From Marasmius tenuissimus (lineage: Eukaryota > Basidiomycota > Agaricomycetes > Agaricales > Marasmiaceae), in the NCBI GenBank assembly GCA_029532415.1, contig JAQOTA010000064.1, positions 186,001 through 250,000 on the forward strand: DNA of 64,000 nucleotides, read 5' to 3'. A program made the position numbers and the translations under genes. Below the pieces are notes generated by a model. The model worked only from the letters and a program-made list of their open reading frames with translations, was not told where the DNA came from and did no database searches. Below, piece by piece: positions 48,584 through 60,156 of this stretch; positions within the stretch are counted from its first letter, which is position 1, and every line of letters begins with the position of its first letter.

Positions 48584-49558
48584 TAATTCCTTACGCCAAC
48601 TTGCGCGTGAGTATGCTACAGCAAGAAACAAGTTTGAATAGAAAAGCTCACTGCTTCAATCAACAGCCCAGCACTGTGTGCAGTCGGGGTTACTGGTACG
48701 GCACGAATATCAACCGCGACTTCAGGTAAATAGGCAGCGATCTGTCTCTTGTGGGGATGAATCGAGTTGGAATTAAAGATGGTGGTAAGGGTTCAAAGGA
48801 CGTTGCATAATTCCTTGAAGAAGTTCATTCTTCGGGAATCCCCGCACTTGGCTCGTGCTCGCCTCCTAGAAAAGGCTCCGCCATTTAGTGACCCATCTCG
48901 GACTCAGAAGATCAGGAGTAATATTGAACCTGATGAAACTCAAGTTGGATGTTAACCTGGGAAAAGAAGTGACGTATATATTCGAGCCTATTTTGGCCCA
49001 GCGGCGACAGATTACAGTAACACAATTAAACTGAACCAAGCCGAGAGGTCAAAATTGCGAAGACATTTCAGCTAGTACAAATCCCGGATCGATAATGCGA
49101 TTGCTTATCTTACGAGTTGGATAATTGTGGATTATCTGGTTCCCTCTGACCATCGGACAATGGACCACAAGCGCCCTAGGGTTCGAACATATTGTCCTAC
49201 ACGAAGCCTTGGAGCATAGCAACGTGAGCGGGAAAGCTTTGAACATCGGAAGGTCCAAGGAACCAATCTGGCTTTCCAGCGGCATTGTGGACGTAGGGGT
49301 TCATTGTAGCGGTGCCAATTGCCACAACAGAAAGTTGTGGGAGTCGCGACTGAGTTCTAACCCCTGTCCAGAGCACGGGGCCCTTTTTTCTCATCACGTG
49401 GAGTACAGCCGCCACACGTTCGCGTTTCCAATTCAAAATCGGGAGTGCCAAATACCACTCATCGAATTCGAGCTGTTGATAGGAATATCGAAAATGTCAT
49501 GTTCATCAATAACAATCATAATACATACACAGTCGTAACAATAGAGCTGAATAACTTA
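48584..49558. other. Spacer between psi-MYND4 and the PDR transporter
   Basis: About 1 kb with several short frames and no recognised family. Confidence 0.4.
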
Positions 49559-52500
49559 TCACTGCTTCGACCGCTTCGGAACCCTCGCTAACCAATACAA
49601 CCCCAACGCTGCACCAAAATTGAAAATGATATACACCCACAAGATCCCGAAGTTCCGCCACCTGAACTCGTAATTCGAACTAACAGCTTCCAAGAACGTA
49701 TTCGTCTTAACGAGTACGCAGTACTCGCAATCTGACGTCGCATCAGGGTTGTACAACACACCGCGAGTGAAACTAGTGAATGCCGCGAGGTAGGTCTCGC
49801 ACGTTTGATTCGGGGGTGGGTCGAACCGGGAGATTTCGATTGGGGAACAGAAGGCATCTGCGTTGGCCAGAGCGGTAGACAACATGCCATCGATGATGTA
49901 GGTGAATGGCGAAACGCGATATAGGAAGATCCAGAAACGGGGCATTCGTTCGGGAGATACGAGGACACTGGGAATATGGTTAGTCTTCGGTGAAATAGAG
50001 AGAACAGGACGAAAGAAAGTCTTACCCGCAGAATGCCAGCGTCAGAGAGAACAATAGGTTGGCAATCCCACCTCCTGCTTCCGCCGAATCCATACCAGCG
50101 ATGATCATATGTGTGAATGTCGAAGTGAAGAGCATGAAGCTCAGCAAGAAGAGATACAACAGGACGCTACGTTCACCGACGGCGTTCGTCGGCTCTGCGT
50201 TCTTCCAAAGTCCTATTGGGTAGAACCAACAGAAGAACATCAACGATCCGGCCAGAGCGTTCCAAGGCAACTCTGCAGTGATGTTGGCCAGCATGAAAGC
50301 CTTCCAGGAGTAGGCTTTTGAAGGTCGTTCTCGGGCCTCGTAGAGCGCTCGCTGGGTGACAAAGTGGGGCATAATCTGGTTGACGAGGTTGCCAAACATG
50401 GTCATCAACATGAAGATGGAGAACATTTGGTTCTGTAGACCCTGTCTGGTGTTGTCGGCATGCCAGAACGAGAAGCCGATGAACAGAGACTATGCAAAGA
50501 AGGGCACTGTCAGTCCTGTATTCAACGGAGGAAGAGTAAGACCAACGTACTGTCAAGGCGCACAAAGCCAGCTTCGAGTAGATATATGACGGTGTCCTCC
50601 AGTATTGCTGCATAACCCGCATCCAACACATCACGAACTGCCTATAGAACGGCGCCGCGAACTCGCTAAACTCTACAGATTTAGGCGTAGCATCAGGTCC
50701 ATCCTGGAGCTTGATCTGATGCATCGAAACCCTCTTCAACTTCTGCAACTCCTTCTTCATCTTCTGATATTCCTTACTCTCTCTCCACGCATCCGCATAA
50801 TCACGCTTCGCAACGGCCCCAGGAGCTGCACCGATAACATGGAGCATCCACTCCGCTGGATTCGCCTCGGGTGGACACCGGTCTGCACCTTGTCGCTCAA
50901 AGTACTTGATCAACGTCCGGGATCCACGTCCAATATCGCCAAAGTAGATTGTCCTGCCTCCCTTCGCCAGAAACAACAACCTATCGAACTCCTGGAAGAG
51001 CAGGGCTGAGGGTTGATGAATGGTACAGAGGATGGCTTGACCGTTGTCTGCGAGTTTTCGGAGGAGTGTACAGATGGACCAAGCGGTTTGACTGTCGAGG
51101 CCAGAGGTAGGTTCGTCCAGGAAAAGAAGGAGAGCGGGTTTGGCTGCAAGTTCTACACCGATAGTAAGTCGTTTTCGTTGTTCGACATTAAGACCTACGA
51201 GAAGAGGATCGTTAGAACCCTTGGTTTGATTAGTAAGGGAAGAGATACGTACCTTCACCAGGAACACCAACCACAGCGTCTGCGTAGCTTTCCATGCCAA
51301 GAAGGCCAATGACCTCGTTCGCATAGTCCACCTTCTCCCTGTCGGGAACGTGACCTGGCTGGCGCAAACGAGCGCTGAACAACAAGGCTTCCCTGACTGT
51401 GGATGTCTCCAGGTGTAGGTCCTGCTGTTGAGCGTATCCCGTCTTCCGTTGGAAAGACTGATCTCGGGGCTTTCCATCGACGAACATGGACCCGGTAATA
51501 ACGCCAGTTGTGACCCGACTGGCCAACACGTCAAGTAAGGTGGTCTTCCCAGCTCCCGATGCGCCCTAAGAAAAGAAGTTTTTATCAACCTATGAGCGGA
51601 TGCGATGGAAGATAGCTGGTCTTACCATCAACGCCGTAAGCTTCCCCGGTTCAACCCACCCATCAACATGGTCCAACAGCCTCCTCGTCTCCTTCTGAAT
51701 CTGAATATCGTAACAAACGTCCTCCCAGTGGAAGATCGACGTCTGTTTCTGAATCGCCCCAACTCCCGGAAGTACAACATCCGAATCCAACATCGCTTTC
51801 TTCTTTTCCTCCGAAGTGATGAGCATGACGGGGTCTTCTTCGTCACCCTCCTTCCGGGTACTTTCAGAAGGTGCATGTCCCCGACGGAAGAGCAGGACCT
51901 CTCCCTTGGATTTAGCCGCGCTGATGAACTCGGTGGCACCGAGGTAGATAAACATAAACGCAAAGATGAAAACGAAAATCAACCCAAGGTTCCTAAAATC
52001 GAAAGAATATGAAATAATATCAGTAAAACCGCACAATCACATCCCACAGAAAAACCCACCTCCACATATTCTCTCTCTCATACTCAAACGACTCCCTCAA
52101 ATAATCCGCCCCATCAACAACATCCCTGCCCTTCCTCGCTCCCGTAACGAAACACACCCTCTCCGAACCGGTGGCATTCTCATACCCCGGGCCTTGTGGA
52201 ACGAAGCCCCCCTGAGAACAAGGCCACTCCCGTCCATCAAACTCGTTAACCATCAACCCTTCAAAAGCATACCCAATCGGATTAATCCGTCCCAACCACC
52301 TAAACCACACCTTCATATCCCTCGTCGGGATGACGAACCCCGTATAAATGACCAGACCCAACATCACGATCGCGCTAGGCGCCATAGCCTGCGATATCGT
52401 ACGTGAGGTCGCTCCAATCGTTCGGAATATCATGGACATGGCTAAGGAACATGTGAATGTGAAGAGGAGGAATGTGAAGTATGCAGCGGGAGTTCGACGG

Positions 52501-54957
52501 AGGTTGGTCATGAAGTAGAGGATTAGGGTGAAGGAGAGAGAGGTTAGGATTTTGGAGGGGAGGTCGCAGATCATGGAGGAGATGGCTTCAGTGAAGGGGT
52601 GGTAGAGGGCCATGCGGGCGTGTTTCTCGACGATGGGGCGTTGTTCGTATAGGGTGAGGATCTGTGTTTAGAGAGGGTTAACGGGAGACCAGGGCAAACG
52701 AGCTGATACGAACCTCGAGGGCACTCTGGAACGCACTTGTGAGGATAGCGTAGAATATCAACGCCGAACGGCTGTAGAAGCTATCCGTATCCTCTGACAG
52801 GTTGTAGAACAGACTGGACACAATCAAGCCCATGATGAAGTTCCCGATCACTGTGCTGAGCATAATACTCAAATCGCCTTTCAGCCGCTGCCAACCCCTC
52901 GACAAGCACAGCTGGATCTGCATAGGGATTGATAGGAGATAGGGTGAGCCGGATTTCCTAGATCCGATAATTAGTATTTGACGAGGGAAGCACGAAGAAA
53001 CGAAGGCACATACGTTCCCTTGGGCTGAATATGACTCATGCTCTGCCTAAACCTTTTCAGATTCTCCCCACCTATGGGATACTTCCAGTTGAACTCGTCG
53101 ATTTCCTGACACAACTGCTTATGGTCATTGCTCTCTTTCCATGCTCTGACAAATTCATCAGGTGTTCGGGGAACTTTGTACTCCATGCCAGGCCGGGCTT
53201 TGCGTTCGGCTGGGTTGGTCAACGACTAGAAGGGAATATACGCATGAGAAGGTTTGGTGGGAGGGAAAGACTTAGAGAAAGAGTAACGCACAGTAAGAAA
53301 ATCCGCTGTCGTCTGTCGTTCTGGACACTGAAACCCAAGATCGACGAAAAACTTCTTCGCCTCGCTCGCATACCCAAAGTATATCTGTCTCCCCTCGTAC
53401 AGCACCGTCACCTTATCAAACGCCTACAACTATCATCAGTATCATGACTCCGCACGAACGAAAAGAACTCACATCATAAATCCCCTGACTCGCCTGATAA
53501 ACCGCCACAACAGCCGACGCACCCGTATACCTCGTCCCCGTCCTCACAGTCTTCACAAACTCCAACGCCGTAGCAGCATCAAGCCCCCTCGTACAATTAT
53601 CCCAACACTGAACAGGAGCACCACTCAACACGACTTCAGCGATACTGACCCTCTTCCTCTCCCCACCCGACACACCCCGAATGAAGTCGTTCCCGACTTT
53701 AGTGTTTTCGGTATGGGTCAAACCGAAGACGCGGAGGACGACGTCTTTCATGTGCTCGGCGTATTGGGAGCGGGAGACTCCGGGGAGACGGACTCGGGAC
53801 GAGGGGGTACGGGCGCGGGCGGCAAAGGAGAGGGTTTGGCCGACTGTGAGGTTGGGGAAGTGGGTGTCGGATTCGGCGTTGTAGACGACTTCGCCACGAA
53901 AGTCTTTGTGCATTGTTTCCCAGGGGATGCCTACGTGAAATAAAGGAACGTTAGAGAAAAAGGTTCTGGAGGGGGGCACATGTAGCAGAGGAAGGTAACG
54001 TACCTTGGTAGTTGATCTTTGCGTATTTGTCGACATGAAAACCGTGCGTTTCACCTGATAGCGTTTTGAGAAAGGTACTGCATCCACTGTAAAAAAAAAC
54101 CTCGTCAACCGAACAAACTCCAGAACAGGGAAAGAATAGCGATGAACATACCTCCCAGGTGGACCTAAAACCAACAACATCTCTCCATCCCTCACAACAC
54201 CCTTAAAGTCCCTCAAAATATCAACCCTCTGCCCTCTTCCTCCTTCCTCTCCACTGCGCATAGCATTCCTAACCATCTCTGCTAACCCAAAAACAGCATT
54301 CCCTACTGTCCTCTGATAATCCGTCGACCTCCCATACCCGTGCACGTTCAAATTCGAAAACGAAACCCCAGCCGTCCTCGTAGGATGCTTGTGCGGATCT
54401 CTCGACTGAATCGCAAGCAACGACCTTATCCACTTGTGATAATCAAACTGCTCCGAATGAGGGTCGATACTGGGGTCGGCTTCCGGGTGGGAGAACGGGT
54501 TAACACCAACGGGTATAGGCGTTGCAGTGTCGGGCGGGAAAGCAGAGTCTAACGTGGGCGATGTGACGGGATGGATAGTAACCAAAGGTGAGGGTCCTTT
54601 CTTCTCATTGCCTTTCCCCTTCATCGAAGCAACCGAGATAACGGAGGGGCTCGTGAGCGTACGCGCCAGTCGTACGATTTCTTCCTCGTGAATCTCGGGA
54701 GGTGGTGTAGGTGGTTCGGAATCAGAGTCATAATCGATGTCGGGGTCACCTTCGTTAGCTTTGTCGGAAGAAGAGAAGAGTCCAGACCCGAACCCAGAAG
54801 CGGTGCTATTGTTGTTAAGGTTGAACGAGAAGGGGGGAAGGGGAGGAAGCTGCCAGTTGGAGACTCTGGATCTAATAGTGCTAACGCCAGATTTGGTACT
54901 GGCCCGAGTGCTGGTTCTCGTGAGGGTGAGACCCGGTGGATGAGAGTGAGCAGCCAT
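49559..54957 (-). CDS. PDR-type (ABCG) full-size ABC transporter
   Basis: Plasma-membrane efflux pump with the reverse (NBD-TMD)2 order. ATG at 54955-54957; a long Ser/Pro-rich cytosolic N-terminus; NBD1 with the degenerate Walker A GPPGSGCST (split by an intron at 54069-54150), signature [13 protein letters not shown] and Walker B WDN. TMD1 includes [20 protein letters not shown] and the extracellular loop ending near 52150. NBD2 is canonical: [12 protein letters not shown], the PDR-type signature [15 protein letters not shown] and [16 protein letters not shown]2 ends with [20 protein letters not shown] and stop TGA at 49559-49561. The asymmetric NBDs are normal for fungal PDR proteins. Introns are short, no break is evident, and total length is about 1,450 residues. 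It lies between two P450 pairs, so it may export their products or their toxic substrates; that link is inference. Confidence 0.92.
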
Positions 54958-56463
54958 CGTCGAAAGGGAAGAAGGTCAACAAAACCAGAAAAGAAAAAAG
55001 ATATTATCCCGAACGGCCAGCGAAAGAAGAGGAGGGATGGGGGGAAAGGGAACCAGAAACGGCCGCTGTGCTGGCACAGGTATATATCTAGGTGGCATAG
55101 AGCCAAGTCTTCAACGGGGACCGCTCGATGTGGATTCATGTCGACTGGTCACTGCCAGGATGGGTTCGAAACGAACAAGGAATGGTACTGAACGGCTGCC
55201 ATTGACCATCGACCCAGCATGGCAGTGATCTACGCATCATAAATCATTGATTCATGATGCACCACCGCGATACCCGCTCTGGTGAAGCGTGTAGGTAGCG
55301 ACGAGGTTCTGAATATACGAAAACTGATTGTCAGCCTGTATTTCTTGACGCATGGGCGTGGATTACTGACCTGCTATTTGAAAGAACCGTTTTGAGGAGT
55401 AAGACGAAGTAGTACTGCGCATCTGATGGCGGCAGCGGCGTAACTCCTTTGCCTCCCGCTGAGCACTGCCATTCATACAAGTGTCCGCAAAAGCGAATAA
55501 ACGGAGCGGCAGGACAGCATCAAAATTGATTATCGACAATTAGCGTTAGAAGCTTGTGTTCGTTGCTAGGTGCGGTTTATACATCCTGTAACTTTAGAGA
55601 TTGGCAGAAGTGCACGGTACAGGATGATCTGAGAGCGGGAGACCTCCAGTGTTGGAGGGTCGTTGGGATTGTCTCTTGCTTTTTAATTTTCACTTTGAAA
55701 CGGCAAGGTGAGCCTAAACTAACGTTTTACACCCAGTTAAAACTCACCAAAATGACCCCTCTCAAACAGGGCTAGCTTCCTCGACATAACCGCAATCACA
55801 ACCCACTAATCACGGCCGTCCAATGAAGTTTCGTTTGAGGTGATCCCGCTCACTCCAACGTCCATGTGGCCGACTGTCCCATCCAGTAAGAAATTCCAAC
55901 GCGTTCCGTGCGTTTAACCGGCTTTCTTCGTTTGGTTCATTTTGAACACTAATATATTGCTTCAGCGTTCTGAATTCGTTCCAGTCGCAAGGAAATTATC
56001 ATGTTAGTCTCTTTTTGCCAGAAGAAAGTCACCGCTCACCTGAGAGTCAACGCGCCAAGGCTTAAATTCGTGTACTTGTGTTCCTATCGACGCGGTCAAG
56101 CGGAGAACATGGGGGTAGAGAGTCAAGCGTGTGACGAACAGGCTGTGACACGAACTCCCGATTTGGGTTGCTCGAGCGCTCATGAAGCGCCTACACAGCT
56201 CTGGTTCATTATCCGATTGTGCTTACAACCCGTACCACGACCATCTCATTCACCTTCGGATCTATTTATCTCAGTAGGTGAATGATGTTTTCTTTCTGAA
56301 TTCAGGTCTACCGTCTTTCACATGACTTTACTCGTAGGTTATCATCACGATCACCTCCAACAGCGAGCTTGCCTACGCAAGATCCATTTGGTGTTGAGGC
56401 GCGCTCGCTCTATTTCTCAAGTTCAACGGACAGTAATCAGATGAACTCTTTCGAGGAATCAGG
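54958..56463. other. Upstream region of the PDR transporter
   Basis: 1.5 kb with no supported gene; presumably holds the PDR promoter. Confidence 0.4.
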
Positions 56464-56760
56464 ATGAGTCGAAGTCCTTTGCGTTGGAGCGTGCTTCTTA
56501 CTGTGCCCGAGCATTGTCGCGATTCCCCACCCACCCTAGCCATCGAGCACCTTCGTCGGCTCGGTATTCCCCTGTCTAACAATGTTATCACCTCTGGACC
56601 TAGTCAAGCTGTACGCACAGCGTGTCAGGCGGTTTCATCTCTCTTGGCTCATGCCACAAACAAGCCAATGACCACGAGAGCTCCCCTACTTGTGCACCAA
56701 TCAGAAGATCTTCGGCCGTCTAAGCAAATCAGAGTTTCTCAGACTCGTAGCCAGGACTAG
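56464..56760 (+). pseudogene. MYND-gene N-terminal fragment (psi-MYND5)
   Basis: Codons at 56533-56700 read PTLAIEHLRRLG, NNVITSGPS, ACQAVSSLLAH and RAPLLVHQ, aligning without gaps to TLVIDYLRKVG, DTIITSSPS, AIQAIDSLLSQ and KAPVL in psi-MYND4. Only this N-terminal block is found; the central region, the finger and the C-terminus are absent, and P450-C begins to be read from the other side 290 bases on. Orientation is opposite to the other MYND genes. A truncated copy left by an inverted duplication is the simplest explanation. Confidence 0.65.
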
Positions 56761-56988
56761 AGGATTTGGGAGAGAACGGGCGACCCAACCCTATCTTCTT
56801 TTGAATACTGCTGGCCATCCCAATCATATCATGTTCTTTCTCACCTCTCAACTGGGAGTCAACGAATCTGATAAATTTTGGTTACCCACGGCCGAATACA
56901 ATCAACGTCGCCGTTTCGGATGAGCGAATACAAATAGTGCCGTACTGTCATGTTTCGAGGAAGACACCGAGCTCCAAACTAGAGGCTT

Positions 56989-59256
56989 CTACCTCTCATC
57001 GCCAGCCAATCCCAAGGTCTCCCAGTGATCCTGTGCATCTTTGAACGATTGCACAATGACCTCTTCATGGGTCGAAGACCTAGCCTTGAAGGCAACATTG
57101 AATGGAAACGCAGTCGTCGAGACTCCAGTCGAAAAATTGTCTTCGTCCCACGGATCGAGAGACTGCGGCTCACCGGTGGCCGAGCTGGTCGGGCCTTGTA
57201 TATCTAAACCCCAAATAATTCGAGCAAAGATGATGAAAAGAGATGCTTCCGCGATGTGGCTTCCCATACAGAAACGACGGCCCCAGCCAAAAGTATAACT
57301 ACGAGATCAAGGTAGATCATCGAGGTTCGCAAGTCGAAAAGGCTCGTTGACTTACTGATCTCTCTTTTGGCCAGAACTGTCCCCACCTAATGGGATCAGA
57401 GGTTTCTCCATCCACCTATCGGGGTTAAACACCATCGGATTCTCGAACCGCGCAGGATCAAGGTTCAAAGCCCAAATGTTGCCAAACACAACCGAGCCCT
57501 TTGGAATGAAATAACCATTGTAGATGGTATCTTCCGTAGACCGATGCGGCATGCCTGAGGTGTTCAAGGACAGGGAACTCAGAAATGTACAATATGAGAG
57601 GGAGGATAGCAACTTTACCCAGTGGGGCAGGGGGACGACACCTCAAAACCTCCTTAACGAGCGCCACAATATACGGTAACTTCTTTTCGTCTTCAAACGT
57701 TGGAAGCCTATCCACTCCGAGTACGTTGTCGATCTGCTCTCGAGCCTTGATAACCACAATACCGCTCAGCTACTCAATCAACTAATTGAGGGAGTAGTTT
57801 GATTCACCTTCTTGAAGACTGCTGGATACCAAAGCATAAACATCACAAACGACGTGAGTGCACTACCCGTCGTATCCGACCCGGCTTCCAAAATCGTGCC
57901 AGCAGTATAGGCCAGGAGGGTATCCCGAAGCCAAGCCCCACATGGTGTCAATCCGCGTCCCGTAGTCACGGCAGTCGAAGCAGAGCTCTCCCGATCCTGA
58001 ATATATCTTCCAACAAAGCAATCCGGGCGGTTGACGCCTGATTTGAGGTCATCGCGGATTTTGGTAAGAAAACCTCCGTATAAGTTCATCTCTCTGCCAT
58101 TGGATTATGGATATTGTCAGCTGAGAAAGAACAGGATACTGAAACATTTGTATACCTTTCATGCATTTTTCGAGCTTTGAGCCGCCACGGGGAGAGGATG
58201 TCAGGTAGTCTCTGAAGGAAGGTGAAGATGTCTGCCCTGAAAATGGGGCACGTTTCAGTGGATTCCAACTCCGAACGTTCATCTATGAGGAATGATGAAC
58301 AGACATGAAGGTACCAGGGGACATGACTACTGCCAAGTTTTCAGCTACTCCATAAACTTCATGTCTGTGAAGTTGGACGTGTGAGTTCCAGCGTCCATAT
58401 CCTCTCAAACAACGCACAAAGTTTTGTTGTCCTTGACCTTGTGGGCCCGTTCGCCATACATCATTTGCATGACTACACTTGTCGACTGTAGAACAGTTTT
58501 GTGTAGTTATAGTGAAAAGAGATCCTGTGGAAAACACCGAAATCGACCTACAGTCCGACGAATAAGAGGAAACCAATGTTTCTCAAGGAACTGCGTATTG
58601 TGAATTGATTCCCTGGCGCACAATTCCCCATTCATGAGCTTTGCTGTTTGATTACCGTGCTGCAGAAGATCGTATAGCATAACTCTTGACTCCAACTCCT
58701 GCACACGCTGATGAACCTTTCCAGCTTGAGTTCCGAGCTCCGTCGCAAGGGCCTTCCGGCACAACTAAAAGATAGGCGCGTCAAATTACTATTCCCTCAT
58801 CGCAATCGGCTGATAGGCCACACACCTTATACTCCGGTGACGAACCATCCAGAAAAAGCATCCTCGAGCCGGCGCTCATGATATCGAAAGCTACGTGCAC
58901 GCGCATACGGTCGGCAAATATCCTACCCCGTTTGACAAGAAGGTCTTCTGTTGCCTCCGGAGAGTTGAGAACGATGATGTCGACGGGCCCCACTTTGAGG
59001 TGATATATCGGCCCGTATTCGATGGCCCATTCTCTGAACTACGTATTGAACACCGCCAATTAGCCAAGCGGTTTTGAGCAAAGGATGTAAGGCGACTGAC
59101 TTTCACCCATTGGCGGGTTATGGGCATGTCCAATAAATTGCCTATGAATGGGAGTTTTCTGGGCCCAGGAGGATACTTGAAGTCAGAGCGCCTACGAAAT
59201 TGGTATCCAGCATAGATGAGTAGTACGATAGCAGCTGCAAGAGTCGATATTAGCAT
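56989..59256 (-). CDS. Cytochrome P450 monooxygenase (P450-C)
   Basis: Same family and intron pattern as A and B, on the opposite strand. ATG at 59254-59256 starts the anchor LISTLAAAIVLLIYAGY; the hinge is [16 protein letters not shown]-helix [12 protein letters not shown] (Gly where the others have Ser), ExxR as [19 protein letters not shown], haem loop [12 protein letters not shown], stop TAG at 56989-56991. Every exon joins in frame. The third exon reads LCRKALATELG, again paralleling D ([11 protein letters not shown]). It faces a MYND fragment at its 3' end, as P450-B does. Confidence 0.9.
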
Positions 59257-60156
59257 AGCTCAAAAGGGCCAAGGTATCCGGTGAGGAGTAAGTTTGCGGG
59301 GAAGACTGGGCTCAAGGAACGTCAGGACTGCTGTTATCAACGTCTTTGGTCAAGGCTTGTTACATGATCTGGCATTAGTGCAGACACTGACAGAGAAGCA
59401 CTAACTATCATGTGAGCGGAGATGGTGAATAGAAAGCTGAAGTGAAAATAGACAGTGGCTTGACACACAGTGTTATGGGATTCTTAGATATCTGTTCATC
59501 TATCAGTTCATTAACCCTTCTGGATCTTTGCCCAATTGGGCCTTATAGGGAGAGCCACCATAGTGGTAATAGAAATTGAATAAGTTCCCTCCCTCCCTTC
59601 AACAACGGACCCGAGCATCACAAATTCCCCCGATCTGATGCAGTAAGGATACAACTAGATGATTTGGCTAGTATGGGGTTGAACCTTTGGCCGCTCGCAT
59701 GAGCCTGAAGACAAACAGCATGAGACCCATGATGCACAGGAAATTGGGCCTTCATACTTACATTATCTCACGATAGAGTGCAGCTACAATAGATGGGTTT
59801 GTTTGCCTCGCGCTGGCGAGATGGTCAAGGTGATAATAGTTCATGGAATCGCAAACGATAGTTCGGCCTATCTAAGATAAGTACTAAGATGCTATCTACT
59901 TATAGCCCGCCAGTGCCGCCGCAGAGTATTTCCCAGCACGTGATAGACGCGCTACGTGCCATGATGATGCTATGATTCTTTTTTCAGCTCAGATAAACTA
60001 ACCTTGAATATCATTAGGCTCAGTTGTCGAGCTCAGACACCGTTTATGATCATACAAATTTGCACTTTCTCGTCAAACTATCGTTGATAAATGTAAAATG
60101 TAAACTCGCGTTGGCTCCAATACTCAGACATGATGGTAAATGTGGACTAACAAATT
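59257..60156. other. Spacer between P450-C and P450-D
   Basis: 900 bases with the P450-C promoter and the P450-D 3' end. No gene seen. Confidence 0.4.
59407..59432 (-). promoter_or_regulatory. Shared P450 upstream motif (P450-C)
   Basis: Minus strand CTATTCACC, then CTCACATGAT, 151-176 bases before the start; a weaker match to the blocks before P450-A and P450-B. Confidence 0.3.

Noticed and set aside
49125..49538. Open frames on both strands between psi-MYND4 and the PDR gene
   Set aside because: The minus frame begins with a non-ATG codon, neither has a recognisable domain, and they overlap in full.
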